From JAFMKE01 sp964655225 (GTDB lineage: Bacteria > Bacteroidota > Bacteroidia > Chitinophagales > UBA8649), in assembly GCA_964655225.1 (NCBI GenBank), contig CAZZMB010000026.1, forward strand, positions 1 through 33,628: a stretch of DNA of 33,628 nucleotides. Direction: 5' to 3'. Position numbers and translations under genes: made by a program. The notes under the pieces were generated by a model, which was not told the DNA's origin, did not search any database, and was given only the letters and a program-made list of their open reading frames with translations. This document shows, piece after piece, positions 16,449 to 24,615 of this stretch (its first letter is position 1; each line of letters opens with the position of its first letter).

Positions 16449-17518
16449 TGCAAGATTTAAAACCAAAAATAGGGATAACGATCGGAGACATTAATGGTGT
16501 AGGTCCAGAGATTATTATTAAAATGCTCTCGAATGAAAAGATTTACCAGTATTGCACACCGGTGGTCTATGGATCTACAAGAGTTTTATCACATTACAAG
16601 AAGTTGTTAGACAATAGTAAATTTAGATATAGTAAACTCAACGATTGGTCCAAGTTAATGGATAAGCAGACAAATGTAGTTAGTACTATTGACGAAATAC
16701 CCGTCATTGAAATTGGCGAGGAAACAGACATTGCGGGTCAATATGCATTAAATGCAATAGACAAGGCATTAGCCGATTGGAAAGACGGAAAAATAGATGC
16801 GATTCTTACGGCGCCGATTAACAAAAGTACAGTAGCAAAGGCAGCGGAAGGAAAGTTTTCAGGTCATACGGAATACATCACAGCATTCGCTGGTGCAGAG
16901 GATAGTATCATGATTTTGTTTGCGGAAAATCTACGATTAGGCTTGGTGACTAATCATATACCTGTAAATGAGATTTCTAGTAAATTGACAAAAATCATTG
17001 TGCAGAATAAGATTGAGCAACTGAATAAGTCCTTGATTAAAGACTTTTTTATCAATAAACCAAAGATTGCTGTTTTATCATTAAATCCACATGCTGGAGA
17101 CAAGGGACTTATTGGTTCTGAGGAATTAGAAATACTTATCCCTGCTATTAATCAAAGCTACAGGAATGGAATTCTAGCTTTGGGTCCCTATGCTGCTGAT
17201 GGCTTATTTGGGTCAGGAAACTATAAACAATTTGATGCCATATTGGCTATTTATCACGACCAGGGTTTAGCTCCGTTTAAAGCACTTACCTTTGATGATG
17301 GAGTCAATTTTACAGGAGGAATAGACTTGGTAAGAACATCCCCTGACCATGGCACGGCTTATGATATCGCTGGTAAAAACATGGCGTCTGAACGATCCAT
17401 GCGCAATGCCTTATTTGCAGCTATAGATATCTTTAAAAACAGATCTGAATACACGGAGATTACTTCAGATAAGCTAAAGAAAAGTAAAAAACGGTACAAG
17501 GCCCGTAAAATGGATTAA
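16448..17518 (+). CDS. pdxA: 4-hydroxythreonine-4-phosphate dehydrogenase PdxA
   Basis: PdxA oxidises 4-phosphohydroxy-L-threonine in the DXP-dependent route to pyridoxal 5'-phosphate; PdxJ then condenses the product. The 356-aa protein begins with the family signature IGITIGDINGVGPEII. It has the three metal-binding histidine contexts GHTEYITAFAG, LNPHAGDKGLIGSEE and IYHDQGLAPFK, plus the C-terminal RTSPDHGTAYDIAG. It is full length. Its ATG overlaps the aminopeptidase stop by one base, so translation is likely coupled and the pair shares the promoter at 15350. The stop lies four bases from the convergent def stop, with no visible terminator hairpin between them. Confidence 0.95.
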   Translation: MQDLKPKIGITIGDINGVGPEIIIKMLSNEKIYQYCTPVVYGSTRVLSHYKKLLDNSKFRYSKLNDWSKLMDKQTNVVSTIDEIPVIEIGEETDIAGQYALNAIDKALADWKDGKIDAILTAPINKSTVAKAAEGKFSGHTEYITAFAGAEDSIMILFAENLRLGLVTNHIPVNEISSKLTKIIVQNKIEQLNKSLIKDFFINKPKIAVLSLNPHAGDKGLIGSEELEILIPAINQSYRNGILALGPYAADGLFGSGNYKQFDAILAIYHDQGLAPFKALTFDDGVNFTGGIDLVRTSPDHGTAYDIAGKNMASERSMRNALFAAIDIFKNRSEYTEITSDKLKKSKKRYKARKMD

Positions 17519-17522
17519 ATCT

Positions 17523-18086
17523 CTAACGAGCAAGCTTGGGAAATCGCATTCGATACTTTACACTAATTTTTCCCTCACTAATTCTTCTAAGTCTTTTTTG
17601 GAGTAACTTCTTTTTTAAGGGCTTCAGATAATCTACGAACAATACCCCTTCAATATGGTCATATTCATGTTGAATAACCCGAGCGGTAAGGCCATTAAAG
17701 GTCTTTGTATGTTCTTTAAACTCCTTGTCCAAATATTTGATGGTAATGGTCTCTTTACGTAAGATATCTTCTCTAATATCAGGAATGCTCAAGCAACCCT
17801 CCTCAAAGGCCCATTCCTCTCCTTTTTCCTCTATTATTTCAGCGTTGATAAATACTTCTTGGATGCCATTATCCTCTTCTCCTTCGTCCATCATTAAGGT
17901 ACTATCAACCAAAAAAAGTCGAATAGATTTACCAATTTGTGGAGCTGCAAGTCCAACACCACTGGCATGATCCATACTTTCTTTCATATGGCTAATCAAT
18001 TCTTGTAATCCAGGGTAGTCTGCATCAATTTCATCAGCGATTCGCTTTAAAACAGGATCTCCATAAGCGACTATAGGTAGTATCAT
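17523..18086 (-). CDS. def: Peptide deformylase
   Basis: Def removes the formyl group from the initiator methionine of nascent proteins, using a metal ion. The 187-aa protein shows all three family motifs in order: GVGLAAPQ (43-50), EGCLS (96-100, metal ligand Cys98) and the HEYDH box (His140 and His144 metal ligands, Glu141 catalytic). The C-terminal extension is basic (KPLKKKLLQKRLRR), as is common in this phylum. Its ATG overlaps the ruvX stop by four bases (18083-18086), so the two form a transcription unit. No fmt gene is in the window. Confidence 0.95.
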   Translation of the reverse strand: MILPIVAYGDPVLKRIADEIDADYPGLQELISHMKESMDHASGVGLAAPQIGKSIRLFLVDSTLMMDEGEEDNGIQEVFINAEIIEEKGEEWAFEEGCLSIPDIREDILRKETITIKYLDKEFKEHTKTFNGLTARVIQHEYDHIEGVLFVDYLKPLKKKLLQKRLRRISEGKISVKYRMRFPKLAR

Positions 18087-18499
18087 AACTGCGTTTTTTC
18101 CAAGTAAGTTTGAAGAATTATTGTAGCACTAATTTCGTCTACAATCTCTTTTTGCCGTCTCTTTTTCTTTTTCATTCCACTCATCAACATACTTTGTTTA
18201 GCCATTTTGGATGTAAATCTCTCATCCACCCAATGAATAGGTATGTGCGGGTATTGTTTCTCTAACTTTTTTGCAAATAATTCTATGTCATCTGCGACTT
18301 GTGATTTGGTATTATCTAAGTTCTTAGACTCACCAATCACAAAGGATTCAACTTCTTCACTAGCCAAATAGTTCTGTATAAACGTAAAAATATCTTTATT
18401 AGGGACCGTAGGAAGGCCTGTACAAATGATTTGTAAGGGATCTGTCACAGCCACACCAACTCGACGTTTACCATAATCTATAGCTAATATTCTACTCAT
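18083..18499 (-). CDS. ruvX: YqgF/RuvX, putative pre-16S rRNA nuclease (Holliday junction resolvase-like)
   Basis: This 138-aa RNase H-fold protein belongs to the YqgF family, which is linked to 16S rRNA 5' end maturation and was earlier proposed as a Holliday junction resolvase. The acidic active-site contexts are visible: Asp8 in AIDYGKRRVGVA, the Glu in VIGES, WVDERFTS, and the late Asp in DEISATIILQ. It sits directly before def with a four-base overlap. Upstream it is bounded by the half terminator and the assembly gap. Its promoter, if separate from that of the ribosomal proteins, would lie in the missing sequence. Confidence 0.92.
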   Translation of the reverse strand: MSRILAIDYGKRRVGVAVTDPLQIICTGLPTVPNKDIFTFIQNYLASEEVESFVIGESKNLDNTKSQVADDIELFAKKLEKQYPHIPIHWVDERFTSKMAKQSMLMSGMKKKKRRQKEIVDEISATIILQTYLEKTQL

Positions 18500-18500
18500 A

Positions 18501-18519
18501 CAAAAAGTAAAAGGCTCCT
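18501..18519 (-). terminator. 3' half of an intrinsic terminator truncated by the gap
   Basis: Read on the minus strand, the gap is followed by AGGAGCC and then TTTTACTTTTTG, which looks like the descending arm and U-tract of a terminator hairpin. The matching arm (expected GGCTCC-like) would lie inside the N run. It would end the rplU-rpmA transcript just before ruvX. Confidence 0.45.
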
Positions 18520-18619
18520 NNNNNNNNNNNNNNNNNNNNNNNNNNNNNNNNNNNNNNNNNNNNNNNNNNNNNNNNNNNNNNNNNNNNNNNNNNNNNNNNN
18601 NNNNNNNNNNNNNNNNNNN
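18520..18619. other. Assembly gap (100 N) at the 3' end of rpmA
   Basis: Exactly 100 undetermined bases between the rpmA coding sequence and ruvX. The same round length as the other gap suggests a placeholder, so the true distance and any small gene inside are unknown. Confidence 0.97.
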
Positions 18620-18915
18620 GCTGCTTTTTTCTTTACAACTTCTTTAACGACCGCTTCTGATTCAACAGGTAATACGGAAATATATCTTCTGTTTCCCTTT
18701 TTGGTAGAGAAGGTAACTAAACCAACTTCCTTTGCGAACAAAGTGTGATCTTTCCCCATACCCACTCCGGTACCCGCATGAAATCTCGTTCCCCTTTGAC
18801 GGACTAATATATTGCCAGGAATAGCTGTTTGACCTCCAAACAATTTCACTCCTAATCTCTTACTTTCCGATTCACGTCCGTTCCTTGAACTACCTTGACC
18901 TTTCTTGTGAGCCAT
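18620..18915 (-). CDS. rpmA: 50S ribosomal protein L27, 3' end lost in the gap
   Basis: L27 lies near the peptidyl-transferase centre, and its N-terminal tail contacts tRNA there. Ninety-eight residues can be read from the ATG at 18915. These include the conserved start MAHKKGQGSSRNGRESESKR, then GGQTAIPGNILVRQRGT and GMGKDHTLFA. The usual family length is about 85-90, so the body is complete. The sequence continues into an extra Glu/Lys/Val/Ala-rich tail (about residues 86-98 and beyond) whose end falls in the gap. It lies 22 bp after rplU, the standard L21-L27 pairing. Any reading that runs through the gap to 18496 is an artefact. Confidence 0.93.
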
Positions 18916-18937
18916 TTTTTTTTATTTTAAATTTTTC

Positions 18938-19243
18938 TTACGAAATTTTTTCAATAGCTACTTTAGTCAAATATTGTCTATGACCGTTTTTCACTTTATA
19001 TCCTTTTCTTCTTTTCTTTTTGAAAACGATTACTTTATCGCCTTTTAAATGTTCTACAATTTTCGCAGAAACCTTTGCTTTCAATGTCGGCGTACCTACA
19101 CTTACTTTATCACCATCAGCTTTGAACAAAACCTGGTTAAATTCAACCTTATCGCCTTCATTACCTTCAAGACGGTGAACAAATATTTGCTTACCTTCTT
19201 CTACTTTAAATTGTTGTCCAGCTATTTCTACTATTGCGTACAT
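18938..19243 (-). CDS. rplU: 50S ribosomal protein L21
   Basis: L21 binds 23S rRNA in the large subunit. The 101-aa protein has the expected length, with the N-terminal MYAIVEIAGQQFKVEEG and the basic signature KKKRRKGYKVKNGHRQYLT near the end. It is the first gene of the rplU-rpmA pair and is preceded by a TAnnTTTG element (19264-19271), giving a leader of only a few to 15 bases. Confidence 0.96.
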   Translation of the reverse strand: MYAIVEIAGQQFKVEEGKQIFVHRLEGNEGDKVEFNQVLFKADGDKVSVGTPTLKAKVSAKIVEHLKGDKVIVFKKKRRKGYKVKNGHRQYLTKVAIEKIS

Positions 19244-19263
19244 TTCTCTTTAATTTTGGCTTG

Positions 19264-19271
19264 CAAAGGTA
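19264..19271 (-). promoter_or_regulatory. -7 element for rplU-rpmA
   Basis: On the minus strand TACCTTTG (19271-19264) matches TAnnTTTG and lies 20 bp before the rplU ATG. No TTG is seen at the -33 distance. Confidence 0.5.
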
Positions 19272-19304
19272 AATGTTTTATTTTTAAAAGGAAAATGTTT
19301 TCTT

Positions 19305-19331
19305 GAAAAAATTGCGAGTTTATCACACTCG
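19305..19331 (-). terminator. Weak intrinsic terminator after the glycosyltransferase operon
   Basis: The arms CGAGT (19315-19319) and ACTCG (19327-19331) form a 5-bp stem with a 7-nt loop. On the minus strand it is followed by CAATTTTTTC. It lies 60 bp beyond the stop at 19392 and upstream of the rplU promoter, which is the right place to separate the two units, but the stem is short. Confidence 0.45.
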
Positions 19332-19391
19332 AAAATATTCCCATTTCAAATCGTTCACTAAACCACTATAGAAAGGCGCAAATACTAGTTA

Positions 19392-21056
19392 TTAATACAC
19401 TCGTTTACGATAAAAAACAAAGCCATTTTTCTCTTTTAAAAGCTCCAATTGAGGATACAATTCCAAATACTCATCCTTTCGATCTATTTTAGAAACAAAA
19501 TAAACAGGCGCATTCACGTATTCATTTAACAAGCTTTCCCTAGAAAGAGGCTCTAAATCATTCGATTTCTCTCCATAAAACAAGGGCGCATAACTTTTAA
19601 ACCCCAAAGGCTGGATATAGCAATCTTCAGCTGCCTTCTCTTTGTAAAACTCTATCGCTGCATTTTGCGTATATTTCTCAATTCGAGGTGTAAACAAAAT
19701 TACCACAGATTGAATGAGCATACATGTACTTAAAAACAATACAGCGACCCCTATCCTCAAATTCCTTAATGCAAACATAACCCCTGCAAAAATTAATGCA
19801 AAAATGTAACTCAGCCCATAAATCGTGTCATAATATGACCAGTAAACCTGTGCTTTAAGATTTGCAATAGCAAATGGATCCTTTCCGTTTATCATCCCTA
19901 TAAGCACGTCTGTATTAAGCCCTAGTATAGGCAAAATAGCAATAGCTGTCCCCCAAATAATCCCAAAAAACAAAAACAATGTAGCGTGATACCATCGCCA
20001 CTTTCTTTTACCTTGCAGCATATAATAGATAAAGTATGTAGCAAAAAATGTAATGGGAAAATAAGCCAGAGAAGAGTAATGGATAACCTTCGTTTGCACC
20101 AAACTAAACACTAGTAAAATCACAATCAATAGGCTTAGCATCCATTTTTGAAAATTTTGTAACAAGTGAGTTGCGAAATCATGCTTCTTTAATGCACCAA
20201 ACATAAAAACAGAAGCTGGAAAGCATCCAAACAACAAAACCAAGAAATGGTAAAAAAGTGGTCCCCCGTGACCCGCATCAGCTGTTGTAAGTAAATCGAT
20301 GTGCCGTTGCAAAAAACCATCCATAAAAGCAGGTCCATGAACATACCACTCCAAACCATACCAAACAGAAATTGTTGCGATACAAATTATCCCAAAATAA
20401 ACCATCTCCCACAGGTTATTCAGACGCTTAAAACGACTTAAAGCAAAAAGCATGAGGTAGGTCAAAGAAAAAAGAAGCAAACCCACTGGACCTTTGGTAA
20501 GCACTGCCAATCCGATGAACAAGCCTGCATAGAACACCGCTTTATTTCGAATTTTTCTTCGTTGCTTTTTAGCAGTAAATTCATCATTCTCCGTTATTTT
20601 ACTTGCGAAATAAATTCCTGTAAAAATAAACAGGTTGAATACAGGGTCTATCAAGGCAGATTTAAAGTAAAAATGAGGCAAGAAACAAGAAACATATACA
20701 AGCGCCCAAAGTGCTCCAAAATGCTCATCTTTAATCCGCTTACCAATAGCAAGTAAAGTGAGCATGGTAACCATACCAATAACCGCATTAGGCAACCTTG
20801 CAGCAAACTCATTAACACCCAAAAACTTCATACTAATCACCTGCAACCAAATAAAAAATGGTGGTTTCTCAGCAAATGCTTGATAATCGATCTGAATTTG
20901 AAGATAGTTACCAGAAATTAGCATTTCTCGTGCGGATTCTGCAAAATTGATTTCGTCCCAATCAAATAGCGGAACATTACCCAAGAAAGGAATAAACAAT
21001 AGCGCACCAATCAATACGAGCACTAATTTATAAGGTATTTTATCTAGCCACTTCAT
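19392..21056 (-). CDS. ArnT/PMT-like glycosyltransferase (family 39 type), membrane protein
   Basis: This 554-aa polytopic membrane protein resembles ArnT and the protein O-mannosyltransferase superfamily, which transfer sugars from polyprenyl-phosphate donors. The first periplasmic loop carries the acidic motif FDWDEINFAESAREM (31-45, with Asp32, Asp34 and Glu35), followed by EKPPFFIWLQ (about 63-72) and AARLPNA, all typical of the family. About ten or more hydrophobic segments follow, then a soluble C-terminal domain from about residue 455. It starts four bases inside the PAP2 gene (21053-21056). With PAP2 and an LptF/G permease in the same unit, a role in modifying lipid A or another envelope glycolipid is likely. 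The sugar and acceptor are unknown. Confidence 0.85.
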   Translation of the reverse strand: MKWLDKIPYKLVLVLIGALLFIPFLGNVPLFDWDEINFAESAREMLISGNYLQIQIDYQAFAEKPPFFIWLQVISMKFLGVNEFAARLPNAVIGMVTMLTLLAIGKRIKDEHFGALWALVYVSCFLPHFYFKSALIDPVFNLFIFTGIYFASKITENDEFTAKKQRRKIRNKAVFYAGLFIGLAVLTKGPVGLLLFSLTYLMLFALSRFKRLNNLWEMVYFGIICIATISVWYGLEWYVHGPAFMDGFLQRHIDLLTTADAGHGGPLFYHFLVLLFGCFPASVFMFGALKKHDFATHLLQNFQKWMLSLLIVILLVFSLVQTKVIHYSSLAYFPITFFATYFIYYMLQGKRKWRWYHATLFLFFGIIWGTAIAILPILGLNTDVLIGMINGKDPFAIANLKAQVYWSYYDTIYGLSYIFALIFAGVMFALRNLRIGVAVLFLSTCMLIQSVVILFTPRIEKYTQNAAIEFYKEKAAEDCYIQPLGFKSYAPLFYGEKSNDLEPLSRESLLNEYVNAPVYFVSKIDRKDEYLELYPQLELLKEKNGFVFYRKRVY

Positions 21057-21703
21057 TTTTTAAGATCTCTGTATGTATTATTTTTCCATTGAATGAACTT
21101 CAATCGGTCGTTATTATTTAAGCCCCACCATATAATAAGTGCGCTTACGGATCCAATAATAGCTCCGTAGTAAACATCGTAAAAGTAATGCATAAACAGT
21201 ACCATTCGGCTTAGACCTGCGAGCAAAGCTACAAGAAGAAAAACAAGCTGTACACCTTTGTTTTTAGCCGTAATGGCCAAGGCCGCAAAAAACGCAAATG
21301 CTGCCGTCGTATGCCCCGAAGGGGTGCTCAAATTATACCATAAGGATAATTCCCCTGCACAGGAAACAAAAATGTCTTCAAAGTAATATGCTGGTCTATG
21401 GTTAGCGATAATACCCTTTAAAATAAGGGTGATTACGGAGGCAATAAACCAAGTCGAAACCACAAAAACACCTCGACCAAAGTTAAACAAAAAGAAAATT
21501 AATGCCAATGGAATTAAAACTTGAGGTTCTCCCAGTAATGTAAACCATGAAAACATTTCATACCGAGTGATATCGAAATGCTCACAAAACCACAGCACCC
21601 ATAGTCCTTCAGTATAATTAAAAGCTAGATGCGCACCCCCTATTCCGATAAACAAAACAAAAGGTAAATAAAATCCGGTGGTCTTTTTTAAAACACTAAT
21701 CAC
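21053..21703 (-). CDS. PAP2-family membrane phosphatase
   Basis: PAP2 phosphatases dephosphorylate lipid phosphates such as phosphatidic acid, undecaprenyl pyrophosphate or lipid A. All three active-site motifs are present: K-x6-RP (Lys96 to Arg103-Pro104, KGIIANHRP), PSGH (128-131) and SR-x5-H-x3-D (Ser165-Arg166, His172, Asp176). Numbering is from the GTG at 21703, giving 216 aa with five or six membrane segments. This start overlaps the permease stop by eight bases. The ATG at 21769 would overlap by 74 bases and add 22 basic residues that do not look like a membrane segment, so I prefer GTG. It overlaps the following glycosyltransferase by four bases. The substrate is probably an envelope lipid carrier. 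Confidence 0.85.
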   Translation of the reverse strand: MISVLKKTTGFYLPFVLFIGIGGAHLAFNYTEGLWVLWFCEHFDITRYEMFSWFTLLGEPQVLIPLALIFFLFNFGRGVFVVSTWFIASVITLILKGIIANHRPAYYFEDIFVSCAGELSLWYNLSTPSGHTTAAFAFFAALAITAKNKGVQLVFLLVALLAGLSRMVLFMHYFYDVYYGAIIGSVSALIIWWGLNNNDRLKFIQWKNNTYRDLKK

Positions 21704-23126
21704 GTGACACTTTCTTTTTAAGCAAGAAAAAATTCTTGTAAAATATCCCCGTAAATATAGGCGAATCATTCTTAGCTTTCCAAGTTAGAAACATCCCAAT
21801 TGGCAACAATAAAAACGTAGATAGCCACATCCCTTGCCATGGCGTCAAAACCAATTGCTCGGCGGTCTTCTCCCCCATTATAGAAGTCACAATATAAATA
21901 ACAAAGAATATTACTGCCAATAACATTGGCCAGCCAAATCCTCCTTTCTTAATAATTGCACCAAGTGGTGCCCCAATAAAAAATAAAACTAGGCATGCCA
22001 CGGACAAGGTAAATTTTTGATGCATATACAATCGATATTGAATCAAATCCTTAAATTTAAAACGCAACATTTCCTCCTTACTTACCAAAATATTCTTCAT
22101 GTTTCGCGCCTTTATCAAAGCGGAATTGATCACGTTCAGTTTTTGCGCGTAGGGCAAACTATCGTATTCACTATACAAATCTAAAGACAATAATTCTTGA
22201 TTGTACAAGCCACTAGTATCTTCTTTTTCCTTTAGAAAAAGATAATACCTGGCAATATTAGTCATCATCAATTTGCGTTCATCTTCCATTGAAGAAAGCA
22301 CTGATTCCGCTCCATTTTTCAATTGCCGCAAATTCAACATGCGATGTAATTTAGTGAAAGATGTCTGGTCTTGACGCTCTAATTTAAACTCTGACAAATC
22401 AAAATGTTTTTCCCAAAATTTGTATTTGGTCGTCATCAATTTGGCAGGGACATTGAGTTCGATTGGCATAGTTTCTTCTTTATACTGGCTGCCATTATGT
22501 AAAGAAATAGACATCACCGCACCATCATTGAGATATCCAAATTCTGCACTATCGGCGAGTATCACATGATTATTTCCTCGATTTTCAGTGTGGTCATAAA
22601 TCATGATGTCATAAACTGTTCTATCATCCGCACTCTTCCCATTCACCCGAATACTGTAATCCTTAATATCATTATTGAATATCTTCTCTTGAAAAGCCAG
22701 TGCTGGTTTCTGCTTACGAATATCACTAAGCAGAGTAGAAAACTGCAAATTAGCAACTGGAAGCACATTATTGGAAAAATAAAATGCACCCAGACTCATG
22801 AAAATAGTAAAAATAATAAGCGGACGCATGAAACGGAAAAGAGATATTCCTGAGGCTTTAACAGCTGTCAACTCAAATTGCTCGCCGAAACTTCCAAAAG
22901 TCATAATCGAAGCAACCAAAACAGCTAGAGGAAAAGCCATGGGAACTTGAACCGCCGAGGCAAAAAACATAAGCTCGGCCAACACCCCTCCACTAATTCC
23001 CTTGCCGATTAAATCGTCGACATACTTCCACAAGAACATCATATCTAACACAAAAAGCGCTATACAAAAAGTAAGGAGTAAGGGTCCTAAATAACTTAAT
23101 AAAAGAAGTTTATCTAGCTTTTTCAC
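21696..23126 (-). CDS. LptF/LptG-family permease (YjgP/YjgQ)
   Basis: This 476-aa inner-membrane protein belongs to the family whose two members, with the LptB ATPase, extract lipopolysaccharide from the inner membrane for transport to the outer membrane. The N-terminal part has three membrane helices, including the conserved PMAFPLAVLVASIMTFG and FGEQFELTAVKASGIS segments (about 55-95). A large periplasmic beta-jellyroll domain (about 120-350) comes next, then three C-terminal helices with IGAPLGAIIKKGGFG. LptF and LptG cannot be told apart from sequence alone here, and no partner subunit or lptB is in the window. It lies 34 bp after the START-like gene and overlaps PAP2, so the four genes are probably one operon. 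Confidence 0.9.
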   Translation of the reverse strand: MKKLDKLLLLSYLGPLLLTFCIALFVLDMMFLWKYVDDLIGKGISGGVLAELMFFASAVQVPMAFPLAVLVASIMTFGSFGEQFELTAVKASGISLFRFMRPLIIFTIFMSLGAFYFSNNVLPVANLQFSTLLSDIRKQKPALAFQEKIFNNDIKDYSIRVNGKSADDRTVYDIMIYDHTENRGNNHVILADSAEFGYLNDGAVMSISLHNGSQYKEETMPIELNVPAKLMTTKYKFWEKHFDLSEFKLERQDQTSFTKLHRMLNLRQLKNGAESVLSSMEDERKLMMTNIARYYLFLKEKEDTSGLYNQELLSLDLYSEYDSLPYAQKLNVINSALIKARNMKNILVSKEEMLRFKFKDLIQYRLYMHQKFTLSVACLVLFFIGAPLGAIIKKGGFGWPMLLAVIFFVIYIVTSIMGEKTAEQLVLTPWQGMWLSTFLLLPIGMFLTWKAKNDSPIFTGIFYKNFFLLKKKVSRD

Positions 23127-23160
23127 TAAATGAAGGTACGATTTTAAATTTCGTGTTTGC

Positions 23161-23541
23161 TTAAGCGCCGATTCGTTTACTTAGGGTATCTATCTGACTC
23201 TCCCAGAGTAATTTCTGGTCGTCAACATCTTCCTTATCTGCAAAATCAGTAATAGTTAAAACAGTATCGTTACTAATCTCAGATTTATAAATTTTAAACT
23301 CAAAATACTCATCGGGGTCATCTGCATCTTCCCAGCTATATTTAACATACTTATCATCTTCTGTTTCCTCAAGAACAGCATTTTCCTCATATCCATCCCA
23401 TCCAAAAGTATATACGTCTCCATTGATGTCGCAGGTATCGCAAAACCATTGAGCAAGAGATGATGCTGATGTTAAAAAATTGTATAATATAGCGGGTGAA
23501 GACCTCACCATAAATTCGCTTGTGTATTTTGTTTTAGCCAT
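23161..23541 (-). CDS. START-like (SRPBCC-fold) small protein
   Basis: This 126-aa protein resembles the START-like family conserved in Bacteroidota and distantly the AHSA1/SRPBCC fold, whose members have a deep hydrophobic ligand cavity. The N-terminal strand-helix FMVRSSPAILYNFLTSASSLAQWFCD and the following TFGWDGYEENAVLEE strands are characteristic. The middle is strikingly acidic (EETEDDKYVKYSWEDADDPDEY, about residues 57-79). There is no signal peptide, so it should be cytoplasmic. It is the first gene of the envelope-lipid operon and diverges from rpoD across 180 bp. Its ligand and role are unknown. Confidence 0.75.
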   Translation of the reverse strand: MAKTKYTSEFMVRSSPAILYNFLTSASSLAQWFCDTCDINGDVYTFGWDGYEENAVLEETEDDKYVKYSWEDADDPDEYFEFKIYKSEISNDTVLTITDFADKEDVDDQKLLWESQIDTLSKRIGA

Positions 23542-23562
23542 TTCGTGCTTGTGTTAAGTCTG

Positions 23563-23595
23563 CAATTATAGCTAAAATTGTATGTAAAAAGCAAA
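23563..23595 (-). promoter_or_regulatory. Probable promoter of the START-like/LptF/PAP2/glycosyltransferase operon
   Basis: On the minus strand TTTG (23595-23592) is followed after 21 bp by TATAATTG (23570-23563), one mismatch from TAnnTTTG. Spacing and position, 21 bp before the ATG at 23541, fit. Confidence 0.4.
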
Positions 23596-23609
23596 TTAAA
23601 TTTTGAAAT

Positions 23610-23635
23610 GTGTAAAACTTAACAGTTTTAAACAC
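23610..23635. promoter_or_regulatory. Near-palindrome in the rpoD/START-like divergent spacer
   Basis: TAAAAC (23613-23618) and GTTTTA (23625-23630) are perfect arms with a 6-nt spacer, flanked by GTG and CAC that extend the symmetry with a two-base bulge. It lies about 20 bp upstream of the rpoD -33 box, a plausible operator position for either divergent unit. Such A/T-rich symmetry could also be chance. Confidence 0.3.
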
Positions 23636-23655
23636 TATTTTAGATGACTTAAAAG

Positions 23656-23686
23656 TTGAAATAAAGTAGGTTTTAACTTATCTTTG
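23656..23686 (+). promoter_or_regulatory. Bacteroidota-type promoter for rpoD
   Basis: TTG (23656-23658), a 20-bp spacer, then TATCTTTG (23679-23686), an exact TAnnTTTG. The predicted start of transcription leaves a leader of roughly 25-30 bases before the ATG at 23722. Confidence 0.7.
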
Positions 23687-23721
23687 CTTACTTGTCGGAA
23701 TTCATTAAAATTAAATTGTAG

Positions 23722-24591
23722 ATGCGTCAACTAAAAATTACTAAATCCATTACTAATCGTGAATCGCAATCTCTAGAAAAATATCTTCAAGAAATTGGTA
23801 AGGTGGATTTACTTACCCCTGATGATGAAGTGGACTTAGCTCAGCGTATACGAGAAGGAGATCAAATCGCACTAGAGAAGCTTACCAAGGCAAATCTTCG
23901 TTTTGTAGTTTCAGTAGCGAAGCAGTATCAAAACCAAGGACTGTCATTAAGTGATTTAATCAATGAAGGAAATTTAGGCTTAATAAAAGCCGCTCAGCGT
24001 TTTGATGAAACGAGAGGCTTTAAATTTATTTCATACGCGGTTTGGTGGATTCGGCAATCCATACTTCAAGCATTAGCAGAGCAGAGTAGAATAGTTCGCT
24101 TACCCCTTAATAAAGTAGGTTCTTTAAATAAAATTAATAAAGCATTTTCAGAACTGGAACAAACTTTTGAAAGAGAGCCGACTGCTGAAGAATTAGCGGA
24201 AGTTTTAGAATTACAAACCTCTGAAGTAGAGACAACTTTGGGTGTTGCAGCGCGCCATGTTTCTATGGATGCCCCATTTGTAGATGGAGAAGACAACTCG
24301 TTGCTGGATGTATTAGAAAATAATAATACGGACAAAACAGATGGAGCCCTTGAATATAAGGATTCACTAAGAAACGAGATTGAGCGTTCTTTAAGTACTT
24401 TATCGGAGCGACAAAAAGATGTGATAAAGCTTTATTTTGGTATAGGTGTTGAACATCCTATGAGTTTAGAGGATATCGGAATTAAATTTGACCTCACCAG
24501 AGAACGGGTTCGTCAAATTAAGGATAAAGCGATAAATAAACTGAGAACTACATCCAGAAGTAAATTATTGAAAGCATATTTAGGTAATTAG
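23722..24591 (+). CDS. rpoD: Primary RNA polymerase sigma factor RpoD/SigA
   Basis: This is the housekeeping sigma-70 factor of the Bacteroidota type, 289 aa, lacking the long region 1.1 and non-conserved insert of E. coli RpoD. Region 1.2 (SLEKYLQEIGKVDLL) leads into region 2, with NLRFVVSVAKQYQNQGLSLSDLI and the FKFISYAVWWIRQSI stretch that contacts the -10 region DNA. Region 3 follows (PTAEELAEVL), then region 4.2 with the helix-turn-helix MSLEDIGIKFDLTRERVRQI near the C-terminus. It should recognise the TAnnTTTG promoters found in this window, including its own. It stands alone on the plus strand, followed by gap after 97 bp. Confidence 0.96.
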   Translation: MRQLKITKSITNRESQSLEKYLQEIGKVDLLTPDDEVDLAQRIREGDQIALEKLTKANLRFVVSVAKQYQNQGLSLSDLINEGNLGLIKAAQRFDETRGFKFISYAVWWIRQSILQALAEQSRIVRLPLNKVGSLNKINKAFSELEQTFEREPTAEELAEVLELQTSEVETTLGVAARHVSMDAPFVDGEDNSLLDVLENNNTDKTDGALEYKDSLRNEIERSLSTLSERQKDVIKLYFGIGVEHPMSLEDIGIKFDLTRERVRQIKDKAINKLRTTSRSKLLKAYLGN

Positions 24592-24615
24592 TTATGTCAT
24601 TCTAGTCATAATGTA

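Noticed and set aside
18496..18619. L27 frame continuing through the gap to 18496
   Set aside because: The residues after the gap (RSLLLFV) are the translated half terminator and T-tract, not L27 sequence.
21704..21769. ATG at 21769 as start of the PAP2 gene
   Set aside because: It would overlap the permease by 74 bases and add a basic, non-membrane leader; GTG 21703 gives an eight-base overlap and a normal first helix.
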